Notes: a model not told the origin generated them from the sequence alone. 64,000 nt of DNA from Inia geoffrensis (GCA_036417435.1 CM070903.1:79539501-79603500); one strand, 5' to 3'. Positions 1-11,700 are shown, counted from the stretch's first letter. A program made the numbers and translations.

Positions 1-231
1 TCTTTTGGATGATCTCCCCTTCATCATCTCTCCAACACTGAATTCCAAAAAAAAACTTTAAATCTCAGTGGCAATGTATGTTTCTCTTCTAAATGCTCAT
101 AACCATTGCCCTATAACTCTCTTCTGATCCAATTTCCTATTTAACTTCCATCTGAGTTCCAATGGCTAACATCAAATAATGTTTTATAACTTCCGTTAGA
201 CTATAAACCTCAGGACGCGCTTTCACAACAA

Positions 232-297
232 TGCTTAGCACAGTCCCTGGCACATAGTGGGCACTCAGTGAATATTTTTTGAATTAATGAATGAATA
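232..297 (+). repeat. MIR or L2 3' end relic
   Basis: The text TGCTTAGCACAGTCCCTGG, then GCACATAGTGGGC and a terminal AATGAATGAAT, is the 3' end shared by MIR and L2 elements. The piece is too short to separate the two families. Confidence 0.5.
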
Positions 298-739
298 TAT
301 TCCCAGTAGTTCACAGTTGACTTTTTCCTGTTCCCTCTTTCTCTCTTTAATGGATGAGGTACAGCTGTAAACATTAGCGTTTCTCTTGATAATAATGCTT
401 ATTATTACTATTATTCTAATTCTTATTATTTGATATTGAACAACAGTTTTTACATATATTTCTTAAAAGTTATGAGAACAAAACATTCTTCTTTAGCTGA
501 GCCATGTTGAAAATGAAAAGGACTTGATTACAGAATCATGAGAGGGAAACTCTTTATAATCCCTAAAATAGTCATCTATTACTGTTGTATAAATTAAGAA
601 TAAATATGCAAAAACACAGCAACTTAGGATTTATTTGATGAAAAATAAAGTTCTACCTTCCTCTTTTAGGACTTAATAGTGCTGAGATATAAAACTGGAA
701 ACAAGGAATTTCATAGTTAATAATCATATTTAATAATGG

Positions 740-895
740 TTCTTAATACTGGCAGAGTTCTTTATGCAAATAAACCACTTTGCACTCATGGATTAATATC
801 CCAGATAAGGATGGAGGACACAAGGGCATAGAGAGGTTAGATTTCCTGAGCTTATCCAGCAGTTGAATACTAATATTGAAATAAGGAACCAGCAT
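740..895 (-). repeat. MIR relic, antisense
   Basis: The stretch contains GCATAGAGAGGTTAGATTTCC and downstream text resembling the antisense MIR core (gaggcacagagaggttaag, cagctagtaag, ggaaccaggat). It is heavily diverged and the borders are approximate. Confidence 0.45.
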
Positions 896-1227
896 GGGTA
901 TGGTTGAAAAGATATGCACCCATCAGCTTTTTTTTTTTTTAATTAATGAAGTTCAAAAAATTAATTCATTGAAAAAATGTTGAGCAAGAAAGAAAAGCAA
1001 GAGTAAAAGTCACCATTAAACTACTACTCTGCGATTAATACTTTTAAAAGTGTGGGTACATTCTCTTCTATTTTTTCTGTACATATACATCTTATTAATA
1101 TAATCTCTAGTCGTATTTGTTTAAAACACCAGAACAATTACAAATATATCAGTTTTATATTTTGCTGTTCTAAGTTTTTAGCATATGTTTTTCCATATTA
1201 GTATGTATCATTTGGAAACATGATTTT

Positions 1228-1843
1228 TTTAAATTTAATTTTTTATTGAAGTATAGTTGATTTACAATGTTGTGTTAGTTTCATGTGTGCAGCAAAATGA
1301 TTCTGTTATATATGTATATATCTATATTCTTTTTTCTATTATTTTCCATTGTGGTTTATTACAAGATATTGAATATAGTTTCCTGTGCTATACAGTAAAC
1401 CCTTGTTGCTTATTTTATATATGGTAGTATGCATATGCTAATCCCATGCTCCCAATTTATCCCTACACCTCTTCCTCATTGGTAACCATAAGTTTCCCCA
1501 ATGTTCGAAGTATAATAGCATTATTTCATTGTAACTAGTATCACTGTGAACATTGGGGTGCACATATCTTTTTGAATTAGAGCTTCTGTCTTTTGCCCAA
1601 GAGCAGGATTGCTGATTCATATAGTAACTCTATATTTAGTTTTATTTAAGGAACCTCCATACTGTTTTCCACTACAATAGCCAAGACATGGAAGCAACTT
1701 AAGTGTTCATCAACAGATGAATGGATAAAGAGGATGTGGTAAATATACACAATGGGATATTGCTGAGCCATAAAAAGAATGAAATAATAGCATGAGCAGC
1801 AACATGGATGGACCTAGAGATTATCATATACTAAGTGAAGTAA
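1228..1843 (-). mobile_element. Rearranged 5'-truncated L1 fragment
   Basis: Bases 1228-1495 are the antisense of an L1 3' UTR: an oligo-T start, then a conserved end like that of the other L1 tails in this window. Bases about 1505-1670 are antisense of the end of ORF2. Bases about 1672-1843 are the same element in sense orientation, containing GCCATAAAAAGAATGAAAT and GGATGGACCTAGAGA. The sense part aligns to 38650-38830 of the full-length L1 in this window. One end is therefore inverted relative to the rest, as in twin priming, although the order of segments is more complex than a simple 5' inversion. Confidence 0.85.
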
Positions 1844-1915
1844 GGCTTGCTCTCCCTCACCCAGGTGAAGTGTGGAGCTCTCCTACATTCCTTACTTTAG
1901 GACTAATTTGAGCAA

Positions 1916-2097
1916 GGATTTTTGAACTTTAATGCATTTTAGAATCATCTGGAGTGGTGTGTTAAACAGAAAGTGCCAGGCCCTAACCCCAAGAGTGCCA
2001 TATTCAGAAGGTCTGACTAGGGTCTAAGAATGTGCATTTCTGGCGATCCCCGGACATAGCTGATCTCCTGGCCTGGGAACCCCACTTTTGAAAACAA
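1916..2097 (+). repeat. MER5-like hAT MITE relic
   Basis: The stretch has the MER5 layout: TTTAGAATCATCTGGAG near the left end, a CCAGGCCCTAACCCCAAGAG core, then AGAAGGTCTGACTAGGGTCT. The element is non-autonomous and has no coding capacity. Family assignment is by eye. Confidence 0.55.
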
Positions 2098-2201
2098 CCA
2101 AATTGGAGCATCTGTTTAGAAGATGGATCAGGATGGTGAGGATGCAAAGGAAATGTCTTCACTTATGTAAAGCAAAACGCAAGGTATAAGAATCAAAGAA
2201 G

Positions 2202-2502
2202 GGCTTCCCTGGTGGCGCAGTGGTTGAGAATCTGCCTGCCGATGCAGGGGACACGGGTTCGAGCCCTGGTCTGGGGAGATCCCACATGCCGCGGAGCAAC
2301 TAAGCCCGTGCGCCACAACTACTGAGCCTGCGTGTCTGGAGCCTGTGCTCCGCAACAAGAGAGGCCGCGATAGTGAGAAGCCCGCACGCCACAATGAAGA
2401 GTGGCTGCCGCTTGCCACAACTGGAGAAAGCCCTCGCACAGAAACGAAGACCCAACACAGCCAAAAATAAATTAATTAATTAATTAAAAAAAAAAAAAAA
2501 AG
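2202..2502 (+). mobile_element. CHR-type tRNA-derived SINE, long form
   Basis: Begins GGCTTCCCTGGTGGCGCAG. Bases 2213-2224 fit an RNA polymerase III A box and bases 2256-2266 (GGTTCGAGCCC) fit a B box with one mismatch. After the tRNA-like head comes the CHR body, then a 3' extension (about 2390-2460) that the shorter copies in this window lack, then an AATT-rich and A-rich tail. It is flanked by a perfect 14-base target-site duplication, AAGAATCAAAGAAG, at 2188-2201 and 2503-2516. This SINE class is restricted to cetaceans, hippos and ruminants and gives the best clue to the host. It is mobilised in trans by L1. Confidence 0.93.
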
Positions 2503-2516
2503 AAGAATCAAAGAAG

Positions 2517-3659
2517 AACTTTACCTGGAAAAGAACAGAGGAAAGGATCACCAGATTCTCTCACCATTAGTCCACCACCATGCCCTTGGGGACTCCTGCT
2601 GACCCTTTCCCGCCTAATGCCACATTTCAGAGATGAGGTACATTCTCGTCAAAGTTCTAGGCCAAATGTCGTTCCATACCCCATCTCTTGGTACCCTGCT
2701 AAATAGCTGAGATAAGATGGAATTGTTCAAAATGACTTTATTAATACTAAAGGCCAATTGGAAGATAACAAATGACAAGAAACAGAAAAAATGTCTAGCT
2801 TACATAGTATGGATATCTGATGATTCTATTAGTTAATGGGCTCTAAAAATTATAGCCCCGAGCCACTGCCCACTAGTCTCCCCAAACAGCTGTACTGCAG
2901 CTATAGGGTACTGGCCTCTCGCCTAGCTACTTTGCTTTCAGGACCCCGTCTGCCTCCATATAGCCAAACCATGCCCCTTTCACCTAGCACAGGCTGTCTT
3001 TTGTTCACCCTGTGACTAATGCTACTTAAAGCCAATCTACCTGGTTTGCTTGAGGGGCATTCTTCTTTCTCTAGTAGCTAGCAGACTAAAGTCACCAACA
3101 CCCAGACCCTTCTCACTATGTATAGATAGGCAAAGCACCATAACCCTTTAATCACAGCACAATCCGAGCATGTGTGTAACAAGAATTGTACACCTATGGT
3201 AATTAAGCTGCTGGGGAGCAGTAATGGCTCTCTCACTAAGCGAGTATATAAAGTTGTGCACAATTAGACTGATTAAAGGAAACTGAAATGTTCAGTAGTC
3301 TTTGTACACTCAGTGGGTTCTAATTAGAGTCCTTGAATCATCATGTATGACCTCGAAGGATGAATCTAGGACAGGTGCATGAATAGTATAGAGCAAAAAT
3401 GGGAGAAATAACACTTATTGAGCACTTATTGTATACTGTGATTGATTGCAGCATGTAGTTTCTGAGAGATAGTTGTCTCAAAATAGAGTAGGCTGCCTTC
3501 AAAGATAGCGAGTCGCCTGTTACTGGATGCATTCAAACCAGATCCCTGTTCAAGTTTCACTTCTTCCAACAACCTTTCCCATGTTCCTGGATTTTGAATG
3601 ATCCTGAGCCACTCATTATATTTTCTCTAATTTGTCTTTCTGCTTCTACTCTTAATCCG
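2517..3659. other. Gene-free, mostly single-copy DNA
   Basis: No supported gene. The part around 2850-3250 is moderately GC-rich, lacks long homopolymers and does not match any repeat I recognise. It ends near a TATA-like stretch at 3246-3250 with no coding sequence behind it. Confidence 0.5.
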
Positions 3660-4225
3660 TTGCAGTTAGAGCAGTAACTCAAAAATGTGAAATATACCAC
3701 ACCTCTACTTAAAACACTTCAATGATTTTCAAGTATGCTTGGAATAAAAACCAAAGTCCTTTAGAGCCCACCTCTCTGATCTCATTCCTTCCACTATCCT
3801 TCATGCTCACCATGCTTCTGACCTTAGGCTTTCTTTCTATTCTTTAAACTGGCCATGCTCACGCCTTCCCCAGCTCCTTTGCATGTGCCCTGTCTTCTGT
3901 CAGTGATGTTCTCCTCTCAGAAAAATGTGAACTCAGTTTCACCATTCAGATCTCCAGCAAAATGTTTCCTCTTCAGAGAAACCCATCCCAACCACCTTCT
4001 CTAAAATGTAAAAGTGCCTACTTGCAACCAGTACTTTTAAATCCATTTTCCCATTGCATTCTCTTCATGGCCCCCTATTATAACTTTCAATTACTTATTT
4101 ATTGGGCTACTTGTTATGCCTTTTTTTCCCCCATGAGAATGTGTGTTCCATGACTGGAGTAGCCTTATCTATTTTATTCACAACTGTATCCCTATCATCC
4201 AGAGTAGTGCCTGGATGGGAAAAAG
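3660..4225 (+). repeat. L2 LINE 3' fragment
   Basis: The sequence runs through the characteristic L2 3' segment: a 'cttcaatgattttcaa' region, 'aataaaaaccaaagtcc', 'ctcctttgcatgtgccctg' and 'cagagaaacccatcccaacc', ending with a decayed 'agtagtgcctgga'. Two short open frames (3962-4153, 4102-4308) lie inside it and are not genes. Confidence 0.7.
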
Positions 4226-4290
4226 GAAAAAAAGAGAAGGAAGGAAGAAAGGAAAAAAATGAAGGGAAGGGAGGGAGGAAGATACAAAGG
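4218..4290 (+). repeat. Purine-rich GGAAA simple repeat
   Basis: An almost pure A/G tract of AAGGAAAGG-type units at the end of the L2 fragment. It has no coding meaning. Confidence 0.8.
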
Positions 4291-4439
4291 GGATTTAAAA
4301 GTTTTTAATTACATGCTTTAAGCATTTCATTAGCCAGCCCATGTTTTACCAAGTATTGTGCAGTTTAGTTTTTAAAGATTTTGTGTGGATGTTAAAGATC
4401 AATAAACTGAAACATAATCTAATCCAGGTTCCTTTTTCT

Positions 4440-4560
4440 CCAACCAAATTGCCTTATTCAACTGCTGCTTTAGAGATGGAGAAATGGAAAGCCTGTGCAG
4501 TTGACTTGCCCAAGGTCATGTGGCAGAGCTGAGACAAGTTCTTTCCACTACTGCATCGCC
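4440..4560 (-). repeat. MIR relic, antisense
   Basis: Contains TGCCCAAGGTCATGTGGCAG and a following 'agctgagacaag', the antisense of the MIR core (ttgcccaaggtcacacagct). The rest is too decayed for exact borders. Confidence 0.55.
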
Positions 4561-5049
4561 CTGAAATTTCTTAAACACTCCAACCAGACTTACACCTTTT
4601 CTCTAAAGAAAGCAAGACAGAGTTCAGAGCCCTTATTTTTAAACCTGCATTAAATGGAAACCTTTGGAAGAGCAGGTGGTGGTAATGCTATGAATCCAGC
4701 TCAGCAAGGGAGCACTGAGGTCATGATATTTCTCACATTTAGTAACTTCAAAAATATAGGGATGATGTAAACTTCCTAAGACTTGTTTCCAACCTAGTGA
4801 TACTGGTAACTCTGGCAGGAGGGTATACCATTGGTCAGGGCAGGGACATGTGTGGCCAATGAGCTCTTTCTAGTCAAGAAAGATGCTCTGGTAATGCTTT
4901 CAGATGGCTGTCTTGGATTCACATCCTGCTTACAGTAACACTAGCAAGCCTGCTTAAATTTCCTATTAGATACATGACAAAAATATCCTATGATGCTAAG
5001 AAGTCACTAAGACCAAATAGTACCTACTTCATATAGAGCTGAAAGATCT
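4561..5049. other. Gene-free single-copy DNA
   Basis: No gene, RNA or recognisable repeat seen; ordinary composition. Confidence 0.5.
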
Positions 5050-5116
5050 AATGAGTGAACACATTTAATGTGCTTTGCACATACTCTGGCACTTAGTAAC
5101 TGCTCACTAAATGTCA
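5050..5116 (+). repeat. MIR 3' end relic
   Basis: Reads 'atgtgctttgcacatactctggcacttagtaactgctcactaaatg' in pieces, which is the MIR 3' end (cttagcacagtgcctggcacatagtaagcgctcaataaatg) with substitutions. Confidence 0.5.
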
Positions 5117-5224
5117 CTTTAAAATAAAAAAGCAGGTTGAAATGGTAGTGAATTTGAATATTTGATTTTCTGAGTTAAATTGGGCTACTCATCACTCAGT
5201 CTATCCTGAGCTCTGTTTAAAGTA

Positions 5225-5440
5225 ACCCACCCTCAACAGAAGAATCACACAATCATAGGTCAGACCTGAAAGGGACACTCATAGTGATCATCTGGTTACA
5301 AATGGGATAACCGAAGCAAACAAAGAAAAACAACAACAACCCCAGACGGAGAAACTTAACCCAAGGCAGTGACAGAACTGGAATTAGAACCCAGACCTCT
5401 TTTTTCTCAAGTCCATTGTTTTCTTCTCTGCCCCAGACAG
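5225..5440 (-). repeat. MIR-related relic, antisense
   Basis: The order 'gatcatctggttacaaatgggataa', then 'cttaacccaaggcagtgacagaactgg', 'attagaacccagacctc' follows the antisense MIR-type core. A small AAC-rich insertion (about 5328-5340) interrupts it. Confidence 0.45.
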
Positions 5441-6359
5441 CAATGTTTTTTTTTACTGCACTTTGCATTTGGCCAACTTTAAAAATTTTCTTCTACATTA
5501 AGTACTCTTAGCTCCCTGAGGATAAAATAAATAGCTCCACCTTTGGACTAGAGGCCCCCAGTATGTCTGTATTCATTCTACCTATCCCACTGGAAGATCA
5601 CATGACCACACTACATATAGTTCATCACATAGGGGATCACAAGTAGTTGGTCATATCTAAGGACACTTTCAGATCTAAAATTTGGTGAATCTATATTCAT
5701 AATGATGATTTCAACCAACCATTCTGGAATGGTTCCCAAATATACTGTGTAAGAAATAGGTAAAATAGTTAACATCCAAAATGTTTGTTTAAATGACCCT
5801 TGAAAAGATAATTATCAATAATTTAGAATTATGTTTTATATAATATTTTGTTCCCAAGCAAAAAGGATAAATGATGAGTTACTGTAAAGGACAGAGGACT
5901 TTAGCTTTACATGTATTTTAATAATAGTTCTGTTGCTAATATACCTCAAATTTGGAGGAATCATTTTCCATTCATGGAGAACAATCCTTGAGCTAATTCT
6001 AATTGGAAGCTGTAGTTCATTTTGTAACAAAGTCCCCAAGAATTTGTTAACAAAACTAAGAAAACTAAAGAAGCATTTTGCGTGACTTGACTCCAGCAAT
6101 ATGCCCCTGTAGGTTTGTATTTTTTTCATAAATCAACTAATTTTTACTATTAATTTACATATAAACTACAAGGTGTTTTGGCTCCATTTCATTGACCTTC
6201 AACCAGCTTTTAAGCTTCAAAAGCTAAACAGTTCACCTCTGTGTAGATGGAGGTGGACAAAGTTAACACTCACCCCTCAGCTATTAGAGATGTCTGCTTG
6301 CATTCTTAGCAATTTGTCATATCAAGGGAGTTAAAAAAAAAAAAAAAGAAAAAGAAGAG
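5441..6359. other. Gene-free AT-rich DNA
   Basis: No supported gene. An A-run at 6331-6357 with one G interruption near its end is the only notable simple sequence. A minus-strand open frame of 97 codons (5836-6129) has no recognisable domain and AT-driven composition. Confidence 0.5.
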
Positions 6360-6490
6360 TGTGAAGGGCTAAGAATAAAAAACCTGGGTCTGAGTTCCTG
6401 CTTTGGTGCTTTGTACATTCTGATTGTCAGCTATGTCACTTCTTATTTCTGAGTTCAGTTTCTTGATCTTAAAGTAAGAGAGCCTTCTAC
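6360..6490 (+). repeat. MIR relic
   Basis: 'aacctgggtctgagttcctgctttg', 'tatgtcactt' and 'tgagttcagtttcttgatcttaaagtaag' follow the sense MIR layout (ctgggttcgaatcc, ctgtgtgacctt, cctcagtttcctcatctgtaaaatg). Confidence 0.5.
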
Positions 6491-6899
6491 TAGATGACTC
6501 AACTCCCTCTCCCAATAAGTCAAGAACCTGTCAATAAATACCAAAGGTTTAGGAGAGGGCACAGTTAAATTCTTTCTACACTCCCACGTGCCTAGGAATG
6601 ACTTAGCAGCAGAAAATAGCCATGTTCCTCTCCATGTGGATTTAGCTTCTTCCAATTCCAAGCAGCTGGACAAGTAAGCAGATGTATTGGCGCTACTGCA
6701 AAAGAAAATACAAAGTTGCCTACACTTCTCAGAGTTTCCTTGAGAGATAATTTGGGATTTTTTTCTTCCAGCCTCAGTAGTTGTTAAACCCTGCCAATCT
6801 GGTCTGTGGGTGTGCATGACATTTCTTGTGGGTCCATTCCCCCCTTGTAACACACAGCCAGTGCAGAGTGTATATCCCAGCTTCTCTGACCTGGATCAT
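6491..6899. other. Gene-free single-copy DNA
   Basis: A 132-codon minus-strand open frame (6455-6853) covers most of this stretch. It overlaps the MIR relic at its left end, shows no domain and has no splice or promoter context, so I do not call a gene. Confidence 0.5.
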
Positions 6900-7735
6900 T
6901 TCAATAGTCTTCCAGTCAAAGCTTAGCTTCACTCTCCCTCAATCTATTCTCCTCCCTGTCCCAGTTTGATCTCTGCAGGACAAAAATCTGACCTTGGCCA
7001 AGACCTGATTCAAAAATAGATGACTGCTGATTGTCTTCAGAATAAAAGCTAAACTACTCCCCTTCACTTGATTTGGTCCCAACCAGTGCTTCCAATCTTG
7101 GGTACCTCTCCACTCTCATCCACACATCCTATAGCATCGGATGCTATTCCCTCTGGAATAGCATCAGACTACATTTACCTAATAGTCCCAGGTGCCAGGT
7201 GCTTTACACATATTTTCATAATTAATCAAAGAATACATTTCCAGATGGGTATTATCTCAGTTTTCAAGAGAGGTTGGGCAACTTGTTCAAGCATCCCCAA
7301 ATCTCAGATGGGTGAGTAGGGCTCAGACACAGATCTGTATCTCTGTGCTCTTCCTACTTGTCCATGCTGCCTTCCTAAAGACACCTTTCACTTTCACTTT
7401 TTCATGCTCTTTCTTCATTCTGAAATGTTCTTGCCATTTCTTCCTGTTCAAACTCCACTCGTTTCTTAGACCATCTAAAATGTCATATCCTTTGTGAATA
7501 TTTTTTACATTCTTCTAATGGAATAAATATTCTTTTCTCTTTGCCCCAGTGTTTTGCTCATAGACCCACATAGCATTAGGAATTATAGCAGAGATATTTG
7601 TGTACGTGCCTTAGACGCCTGTGAAAATGTAAGCTCTGGAGGGCAAAGGCCATGTTGACTCCACATCTGACGTTTAGTACAATGCCTGGTACTCGGTAGG
7701 GAATCATTAGTGGTCTTTTGGAATGAATGAATACA
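6900..7735 (+). repeat. L2 LINE 3' fragment with a MIR inside
   Basis: The left part follows the L2 3' segment ('ctgcaggacaaaaatctgacc', 'agaataaaagctaaactactcc', 'acctctccactctcatcc'). It is interrupted at about 7180-7365, then resumes ('ctgaaatgttcttgccatttc') and reaches the L2 end ('gtaagctctggagggcaaagg', 'acaatgcctggtactcggtaggg', 'gaatgaatgaat'). Confidence 0.65.
7180..7365 (-). repeat. MIR relic, antisense, splitting the L2
   Basis: 'gtgccaggtgctttacacatat', 'gatgggtattatctcagttttcaag', 'gttgggcaacttg' and 'gggctcagacacagatctgtat' are antisense MIR landmarks in order. It lies between two halves of the L2 fragment, so it inserted later than the L2 or marks an L2 gap. Confidence 0.5.
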
Positions 7736-7899
7736 CAAATAAAGAAATTAAATATTTCTATTTTATCTTTCTTATGCTCATTTCTAAATTTAGATCAGAC
7801 AGAAATATAGCAAAATCAATCACTAAACACTACACAGTATTAGCTAGCAGTTGACACAGAAAGAAAACTTAGAAAAGAGCAAAAGGTTCAAACTTCAAA

Positions 7900-8360
7900 A
7901 ATAACGAATCTGCACTCAGGAATATTATACTACGCATGATAAAACGGATACTCCTAAAATAAACTGCAACCATTGCCCTGTAAATGACTTAAAAAGAAAT
8001 GGTTCTACTGATACCACCGTTAAAAATAGCCATTTTGTCTAAATTGCTCAAACGTTAGTTGGCTTCCAATCTTGGAGCCAAATAAACTCCCGGTCTTTCC
8101 GTGGGGATAGGTGCTGATGTTTTCTCGCATCAGCTCACAGCTAGGCAGAGGGTTAGGTGTGTCCCAGAGCGAGTGACGTATTTTGAGTTTATTACAACAG
8201 CGATGACAATTACAAAGACACGAGCACATGGCCAAATCTAAGGCGTCTGTAGAAAGCATTACTGCAGTCAGGCAGCAAGACTTCCCAGATTTAGTCAGAC
8301 ATGGCTATCTACCCACGGAGGATAGAAAATATCTCAGCAATCTAACATGCCGAGAAGACA
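7900..8360. other. CpG-retaining single-copy stretch
   Basis: This interval matches no repeat I know and keeps roughly fifteen CpG dinucleotides in about 460 bases, while neighbouring non-SINE sequence is strongly CpG-depleted. It includes GAGCGAGTGACGTA, with a TGACGTA core like a CREB/ATF half-palindrome (8168-8181). There is no coding evidence. A conserved noncoding or regulatory element is one explanation, recent single-copy DNA with low germline methylation another. Confidence 0.35.
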
Positions 8361-8554
8361 TCATTTGTATGGAACCTGCTAGCTGCTTTAGAGAAGGTAA
8401 ATAAAGGTGTATCCATGCCAGCAAACTGAGTTTCACAACTCTGAAATGGCATCAATGAAAGAGAAAGCTTTCTGCTGGTAGTAATTGCTAAACACGCAGA
8501 GACTCACAGGCCCCTCATTTCCCTCTAGGCATCACTTCTCTCCAGGCCCTCCCA

Positions 8555-9018
8555 TCACCGTCCTAGTAGGGAGGGATCTATGCCACCGTCACCTTCCTGC
8601 CTCTTCTCTCTCACATGGGGGCCAAAATAATATTCCTAAAACACAGGTTGTGTCATGTTACAAGTTTTCGCAGTAATCTAAAACACTCTCATCACCTAGA
8701 ATAAGGAACAAGGCTTTCATGGCCTATCTCACTTCAAACATGGATACCCTCCACCATCCCATAAAACTCCTACACTCCTACATTCTTCAAGTTATAGTTC
8801 AATTATCACTTTCCCAAAGAAGTAGCTCAGCTTCAATTCAGATGAAATCTTTCTCTGAATAGTCATATCTATTTTCTTCTGGGCTTTGTATTGAGTTCCT
8901 CACTTTTAAGTTGTAAAAGCCCCGAGGGCAGAAACTATGTCTTGTTTATTTTTGTATCTTGCAGAGCATTAATGAAGTGGATAATCAAGCAAATTTTTAT
9001 GTTTACTGAATGAATGAC
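8555..9018 (+). repeat. L2 LINE 3' fragment
   Basis: Runs from the L2 segment with 'gtctaaaacactctcatcacc' and 'aataaggaacaaggctttcatggcctatc' to the L2 end 'ccccgagggcagaaactatgtcttg' and 'actgaatgaatgac'. No intact reading frame. Confidence 0.65.
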
Positions 9019-9187
9019 TAATAAGCAAAAGAGTTTCTTGCAGTTCAACATAAGGAAGATTTAGGCATGACTGCCTTTTTCTCATAGGGAAAATTTCTGA
9101 TCTCAAAGTTTAATCTCAATAAGGAAGATTCGAGTCAGGTTGTGGAGAGATATGAAGCTGTAAACACTGAGGCAAGGAGTCACATCA

Positions 9188-9301
9188 AAAAGAATAGATA
9201 CACGTATATGTATACTCAGTCACTTTGCTGTACTCCTGAAACTATCACAACATTGTTAATCAACTATATTCCAATATAAAATAAAAAGTTAAAAAAAAAA
9301 T
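9188..9301 (+). mobile_element. 5'-truncated L1 3' end
   Basis: Contains the L1 3' terminus (cactttgctgtactcctgaa, caacattgttaatcaac) followed by an A-rich tail. TCACATCA occurs at 9180-9187 and again at 9302-9309, consistent with a short target-site duplication. Only about 110 bases of the L1 were copied. Confidence 0.85.
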
Positions 9302-9575
9302 TCACATCATACCCGTGGACCACCTTCATAATTCCAAATGTGCTTTTGTACTATGCTGGATCTTGGTGCCTTGTCCAAATCTAATTTTATAAATTCAGCA
9401 GGCTAGGCTTGTAAAGATTTTTTTTTTAAAAAAAAAAAAACAGGATATGAAGAAAAGATGAACGTCTTGGGTAGTAAAATCATTAAAAGTTATTGCTGGT
9501 AAATGCTTTTCAAAATGGTATTTTCTCTTCCAGCCTTTCAGAATCTTCTGGAAGCAGAGCATCCTCCGTGTTTCA

Positions 9576-9685
9576 TGTTACAGTTGAAGAAACAGGTGCA
9601 GAGAGATTAGTTCACCCAAGCCCATGGGGTAGCAAATGATGGAGAAACAATACGAATGCGGGATTTTGACACTGGGCTCATGTGA
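9576..9685 (-). repeat. MIR relic, antisense
   Basis: 'cagttgaagaaacaggtgcagagagattag' in pieces, 'cacccaagcccatgg' and 'gcgggattttgac' follow the antisense MIR core. Confidence 0.5.
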
Positions 9686-10969
9686 TGATGCCTTGACTAA
9701 GCTACTCTTTCAGTTGCCTCCTCTGTGAAACAACACATTCATCTGTTTACTTTGTTCCTCACAGAAATCATCTAAGAAGAAAGTTTAAGACCTTTCCCCA
9801 AATTTATGGCCTGTGCAAGGGCCTGTAACTCCAGAATGTATTCTTGGGATTTTGAGATAGAACTTTCATATATGAGATCTGACTTTCCCAAGATATATTT
9901 AAACTTAGGCTAAATTATTTTTTAAATTGAAATAACAACATCTTAATTTGGCAAAAGCTCGATATATTTATCTAATCTCCATCAAATGAATTGCATATTT
10001 ATGGATTTTTTTTTTTTTTTTAAGTCACTGGTATGGAGTGGAGTAAAGGAAGCCAGGAATTAGGCCTGAGTAACGATATTCTCCAGGGACAGTTGTCAGT
10101 GGAGCTGGAACAAGAACCCAAGACTGAAAAACCAAAAGGGTTAGTTTCAAAGAGTATGTTGCCAACTCTATTTATTTATTAAGTGTGTTGTTTTTCTGTT
10201 TCCCAATCCATTGATATTTGATTTTATCTCTGTTTAATCCTTCCTAATATTTTTTTCAAGTTTGTTTTATTATTGTCTATCTAACTTATTATCTTTTATA
10301 CTTGGTTACTTTCTTTTTTGATTTGTAATGCAAACATTAAGAAATAGTCTGCCTTTGAGAGTAGTTTTGGCTCTGAATCATGAATAAATTATTATCGTTA
10401 TTGTTAGATATGAATAATGATATATCTCTAAGATGTAATACTATACAACACTTAAACCACTTCTAAATGTTTTTTATCACAAGCAAAAAAAGTTCTAAAC
10501 TATTTTATACAGTATTACTCCAATTTTTAATGTATTTTTATGTGTAAAATGTACTTCAATGATACTCAATGTTGCTTATCTTTAAATGATGGTTTTATAG
10601 TTGAATTTTGTTCTCTTCCTTGTGCCTTTATACCTTTCAGTTTTTAAAAAAATATGATTAACAGTTATAATCACTTAAGAAAATTTTTCTATTCAATTTT
10701 CTGTCATTTTTCTAAAAGATGCTTAAGACAATAATTAACATGTATAGAAAATGCTTATAATAATTTTAAAAACACTATTAAATGTGTGTTATAATCTTGA
10801 CCCTGGAAAATTCAATTCCACAGACAAAGAGATTAGAAGTAAATAAACACAAATATAAACTATTGTGTTCCTTTAATTGGGGAGTTGTGGATTAATTTTC
10901 TATTCTTCAGTATTTTTCCAACTTTTTGCAATGAGATGAAATGGATTCCATAAGAAGATAACAAGAAGT
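9686..10969. other. Gene-free, very AT-rich DNA
   Basis: No gene supported. T-rich stretches at 10006-10021 and 10150-10330 may be badly decayed antisense L1, but I cannot show this. Confidence 0.45.
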
Positions 10970-10979
10970 AGATGTTATG

Positions 10980-11700
10980 CATAATAAAGGCTTACCCCAC
11001 AAAGATTCTTTTTTTTTCTGTACATTTCTGCATGACCGCTAGGCTGCTGTTCAAAGAGAATTCCAACTACTCTCCTTGCCTCTTTTCTTGTCTGTCTCCC
11101 ATTTTATTTTCCACACTGCCTATAGGTTCTTTAAAATCACTTTCTAATCACAGGGCTCCCTTCATCGGAACCCTTCAAAGATTCTTTCACTGCCTATGAG
11201 ATGGAGTTTGAAATTTTGGGCATCAGAAACCAAGCTTCCCATTTCTATCCCCAGAGTGTGTGTCTATGCTTATATTCACTTTTTTTTTTTCTAAACAAAT
11301 TCTACATTCAGGTCAAACTGAACATCAAATTCAGCTCTCCACTTGTAAATACTTGAGTCCTTGAAAGAATAATACCATTTTTTTGAATAACACCCTTCCC
11401 CACTTGTCATGTGTCAAAATGTAATCAAAATTTCACAGATCCTTCCTGATTGCCTCAACTGGAATAAGCAACTTCTTATGTATTGTAATGGCCCTTACAT
11501 CATACTGCCTTCAGCTGTAGTCATTCCTGTTATAGGTACGTATTAAGTATCTATATACATGATTTTGAATAGAATTCAGTACCTGTCTATTTCTCTATTA
11601 GTACTCTTTGAAGTCCTGTGTCTTACCCAGCTCTCCGGACTCACTACTACCATTCCATGGCCAAAGCTTCCTTAGAGTAGGTGTTTAGCAAGAGAGGATT
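10980..11700 (+). repeat. L2 LINE 3' fragment, decayed
   Basis: 'ttaaaatcactttctaatcacaggg', 'cccttcaaagattctttcactgcc' and later 'cagatccttcctgattgcctc' and 'catcatactgccttcagctgtagtcattcc' follow the order of the L2 3' segment. Gaps and T-runs interrupt it (11280-11291). Confidence 0.5.

Larger units (their letters stand above)
1..1227. other. Gene-free AT-rich DNA
   Basis: No reading frame or RNA gene is supported here. The stretch is AT-rich with short runs of A and T (for example near 931-940) and is mostly single-copy apart from the two small SINE/LINE relics listed separately. Confidence 0.6.

Noticed and set aside
2202..2290. tRNA gene
   Set aside because: A and B boxes are present, but the sequence is the head of a SINE with target repeats and no cloverleaf can be completed.
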